Source of the DNA: Rhodospirillales bacterium
GTDB lineage: Bacteria > Pseudomonadota > Alphaproteobacteria > ATCC43930 > CGMCC-115725
Length of the DNA: 40,507 nucleotides
Direction: 5' to 3'
Assembly: GCA_028288725.1 (NCBI GenBank)
Contig: JAQGIC010000067.1
Span: 1 to 40,507 of the forward strand
Shown here one piece after another: positions 38,909 through 40,507 of this stretch (its first letter is position 1; the number at the start of each line of letters is the position of its first letter). The notes beneath the pieces are model-generated. The model did not search any database. It had not been told where the DNA came from and saw nothing but the letters and a program-made list of their open reading frames with translations. The position numbers and the translations under genes were made by a program.

Positions 38909-40507
38909 TTACGCCGTCTGGACACCGGCGATGAATTGTTCGACCTCGCGGCGGAGCGCCGTCGATTGCCCTCCCAGATCGTCGGCCGTCGCCCGCACCT
39001 GTCCGGCCGCGGCACCCGTTTCGGCCGCCGCGGTCCGCACTTCGCCGAGCTGGCTCGAAACCCGTCCGGTCACGGTTGCCACGTCCTGGGCGTCGCGCGC
39101 GACCTGGTTCATCGCGCTGACCTGGCCCTGGACGGCCTGGGTGATGGCGACGGTCAGGCCATCCACTTCGCGAATGCGCGTGCCGATGCCGCCGATCGCC
39201 TGGACCGCGGTCTGGGTCGCCCCCTGAATGGCGGCGACCTGCCGCGTGATCTGGTCGGTCGCAGCCGCGGTCTGGGCCGCCAGCGACTTCACTTCGCTCG
39301 CGACGACGGCAAAGCCCTTGCCGGCCTCGCCCGCCCGCGCCGCCTCGATCGTCGCGTTCAGCGCCAGAAGATTGGTCTGCGCCGCGATCGCGCTGATCAC
39401 GCCCACGACCTGACCGATCTCGGCCGCGGCATCCGACAATTGCGCGACCTCACGGTTGGTCGCCTCGGCATCGGTCACGGCCCGCGAGGTGAGGCGCGAG
39501 GATTGTTCGACCTTGTCGGACACCTCCGCCAGCGAAGCGCGCATTTCTTCCGCCGCACCGGCGACCGCGTTGATGCTCTCGGCCGCCTGCTGCACCGCGC
39601 GCGCGATTTCCTCGGTCCGCTGGCTGGCGTCGCCGGCGGTGCCGGTCATGGCCTCGGCCGCCGCGATCATCCGCTGGGTCGCCTGGCCGACCGCGCCCAG
39701 GGTCCGGCCGACCGAGGTCTCGAACCCGTGGCAGAGCGTGCCCAGCTGCGCCGCCCGCGCCAGGTCGGCCTCCTGCGACCTCTGCCGCTCGACCGACAGC
39801 AGATCGGCTTCGGCGGCGTTCTGACGCAGCGCTTCCAGCGTCATCGCCATTTCGGCGAACTCGTCCTCTTCACCGACCTGAGGCACGGGGCGCGCGTAAT
39901 CGCGGCGCGAGAGATGGCCGATCGCATCGCTGAGCGTGCGGACCGGCAGCACGACGCGCCGGCGGATCTGGCGCAGAACGAAGCCGGCCGAGATCAGGGC
40001 CAGCAACAGAATGAGGCTCGACACCATGAGCGTGAACCGCGCGGCGCCGCGCTGGTCCTCGGCCCGCTGCTGCATCAGGTCGAGCGCGGTCAGCGCGATT
40101 TTGAGGATCGCCTCGAACGGCGCATTGCACAGCGTCGACCATTGCGTCGGCGTCACCGGCGCCGTGCCGCTGTCGTCCAGCTTCTGATAAACCTCGTCAC
40201 GCGCCGCGATCGATTTCGCCATGGCGGCATCCGCGTCGGCTAGCGCCTTGCGCAGACTGTCGGGCACGCCCGGACGGACCATCAGCCCTTTCAGCGATAG
40301 CCAACCGGCCTCACCCGCCCCGCGCAGCCGATCGACCGCGCTGCGCCCGGCCGGCGACAGCTTCTTGCCGGCGGCGACGGCGCCGCGCGAGGCCGAACAT
40401 TCCGAACCGGCGGCATCGCGGATGCCCCAGGCGGTCTGCCGCGCGGCGACCAATTCGCCGACGAACGGATCGGCGACGCGCGCCTCACCGGCGACGCCTT
40501 GCGAGGC
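38909..40507 (-). CDS. Methyl-accepting chemotaxis protein (5' end off window)
   Basis: 532 codons are visible and the frame remains open to the window edge, so the true N-terminus lies outside. A helical periplasmic segment leads to a transmembrane helix (FTLMVSSLILLLALISAGFV), then a HAMP domain (about RRVVLPVRTLSDAIGHLSRR), and the signalling domain with the tip region VVGVISAIAAQTNLLALNAT and then IEAARAGEAGKGFAVVASEV. It senses an unknown compound and signals to CheA. The single visible helix suggests a second transmembrane span is off window. Confidence 0.93.
   Translation of the reverse strand, partial: ASQGVAGEARVADPFVGELVAARQTAWGIRDAAGSECSASRGAVAAGKKLSPAGRSAVDRLRGAGEAGWLSLKGLMVRPGVPDSLRKALADADAAMAKSIAARDEVYQKLDDSGTAPVTPTQWSTLCNAPFEAILKIALTALDLMQQRAEDQRGAARFTLMVSSLILLLALISAGFVLRQIRRRVVLPVRTLSDAIGHLSRRDYARPVPQVGEEDEFAEMAMTLEALRQNAAEADLLSVERQRSQEADLARAAQLGTLCHGFETSVGRTLGAVGQATQRMIAAAEAMTGTAGDASQRTEEIARAVQQAAESINAVAGAAEEMRASLAEVSDKVEQSSRLTSRAVTDAEATNREVAQLSDAAAEIGQVVGVISAIAAQTNLLALNATIEAARAGEAGKGFAVVASEVKSLAAQTAAATDQITRQVAAIQGATQTAVQAIGGIGTRIREVDGLTVAITQAVQGQVSAMNQVARDAQDVATVTGRVSSQLGEVRTAAAETGAAAGQVRATADDLGGQSTALRREVEQFIAGVQTA

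Noticed and set aside
38840-40243. 467-codon frame opposite the chemotaxis receptor
   Set aside because: Antisense shadow; the receptor's HAMP and signalling domain are unambiguous.
1-40507. CRISPR array, insertion sequence or prophage
   Set aside because: No regularly spaced direct repeats, no transposase, no integrase and no phage structural gene are visible on either strand.

Overview
The window looks like an alphaproteobacterial chromosome, most likely a Rhodospirillales-type lineage. The evidence is high GC coding sequence, the gene order argD-argF-hslO and apaG-folE-argE, an ECF sigma/zinc-finger anti-sigma pair, and ROSE-like heat-shock RNA control. No rRNA, CRISPR array, complete insertion sequence or integrase is visible. 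All calls come from reading the sequence; no database search was run.

Region 1 (1-7190) is accessory in character, with small stress-type genes, wide gaps and gene remnants. It holds a HARP-like protein, a DUF1488 protein, an ATP-dependent NHEJ-type DNA ligase coupled to a decayed LigD polymerase domain, a small two-repeat protein split by a frameshift, DUF3606 and DUF2934 proteins, an Hsp20 chaperone with a sigma-32-type promoter and a ROSE-like thermometer, and a HisKA_2 sensor kinase whose PAS tail is scrambled by two compensating indels. It ends at the 3' end of a tRNA-Gly(CCC) gene (7191-7264), next to three TGGCACA sites, which is the usual layout of an island edge.

Region 2 (7541-21164) is mainly housekeeping: apaG, folE, argE, ada, a MarC-family protein, an SMP-30 family hydrolase, two lipoproteins, an orphan peptide-binding protein, the argD-argF-hslO operon and an ECF sigma/anti-sigma pair. 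Three remnants sit in its gaps: the N-terminus of a globin-coupled sensor, the C-terminus of a LanC-like protein and a frameshifted GtrA-like membrane protein.

Region 3 (21202-32738) has an ABC-2 permease, recX with a HAD phosphatase, a large MscS channel, two lipoproteins, a glutathione S-transferase, an HD hydrolase beside a GlxA-type regulator, lepA, a very small basic protein that resembles the ArfA ribosome-rescue core, and a class II glutamine amidotransferase. Region 4 (32877-40507) has an amino-acid ABC operon lacking its ATPase, a Prx6-type peroxiredoxin that has lost its catalytic Cys and Arg, a large winged-helix/STAND regulator, and a chemotaxis receptor cut by the window end.

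Intergenic gaps from about 22 kb on carry a family of bipartite palindromic repeats. They share a conserved frame (TAGAGCC..GAT, hairpin, TGAATC.GTCTCTAAA) while the hairpin arms differ but stay self-complementary. The most interesting items are the ArfA-like small ORF with an internal hairpin, the dead peroxiredoxin, the sigma-32/ROSE control of hsp20, the bipartite repeat family, and the SD-masking hairpins in front of ada and the 3555-3791 gene.
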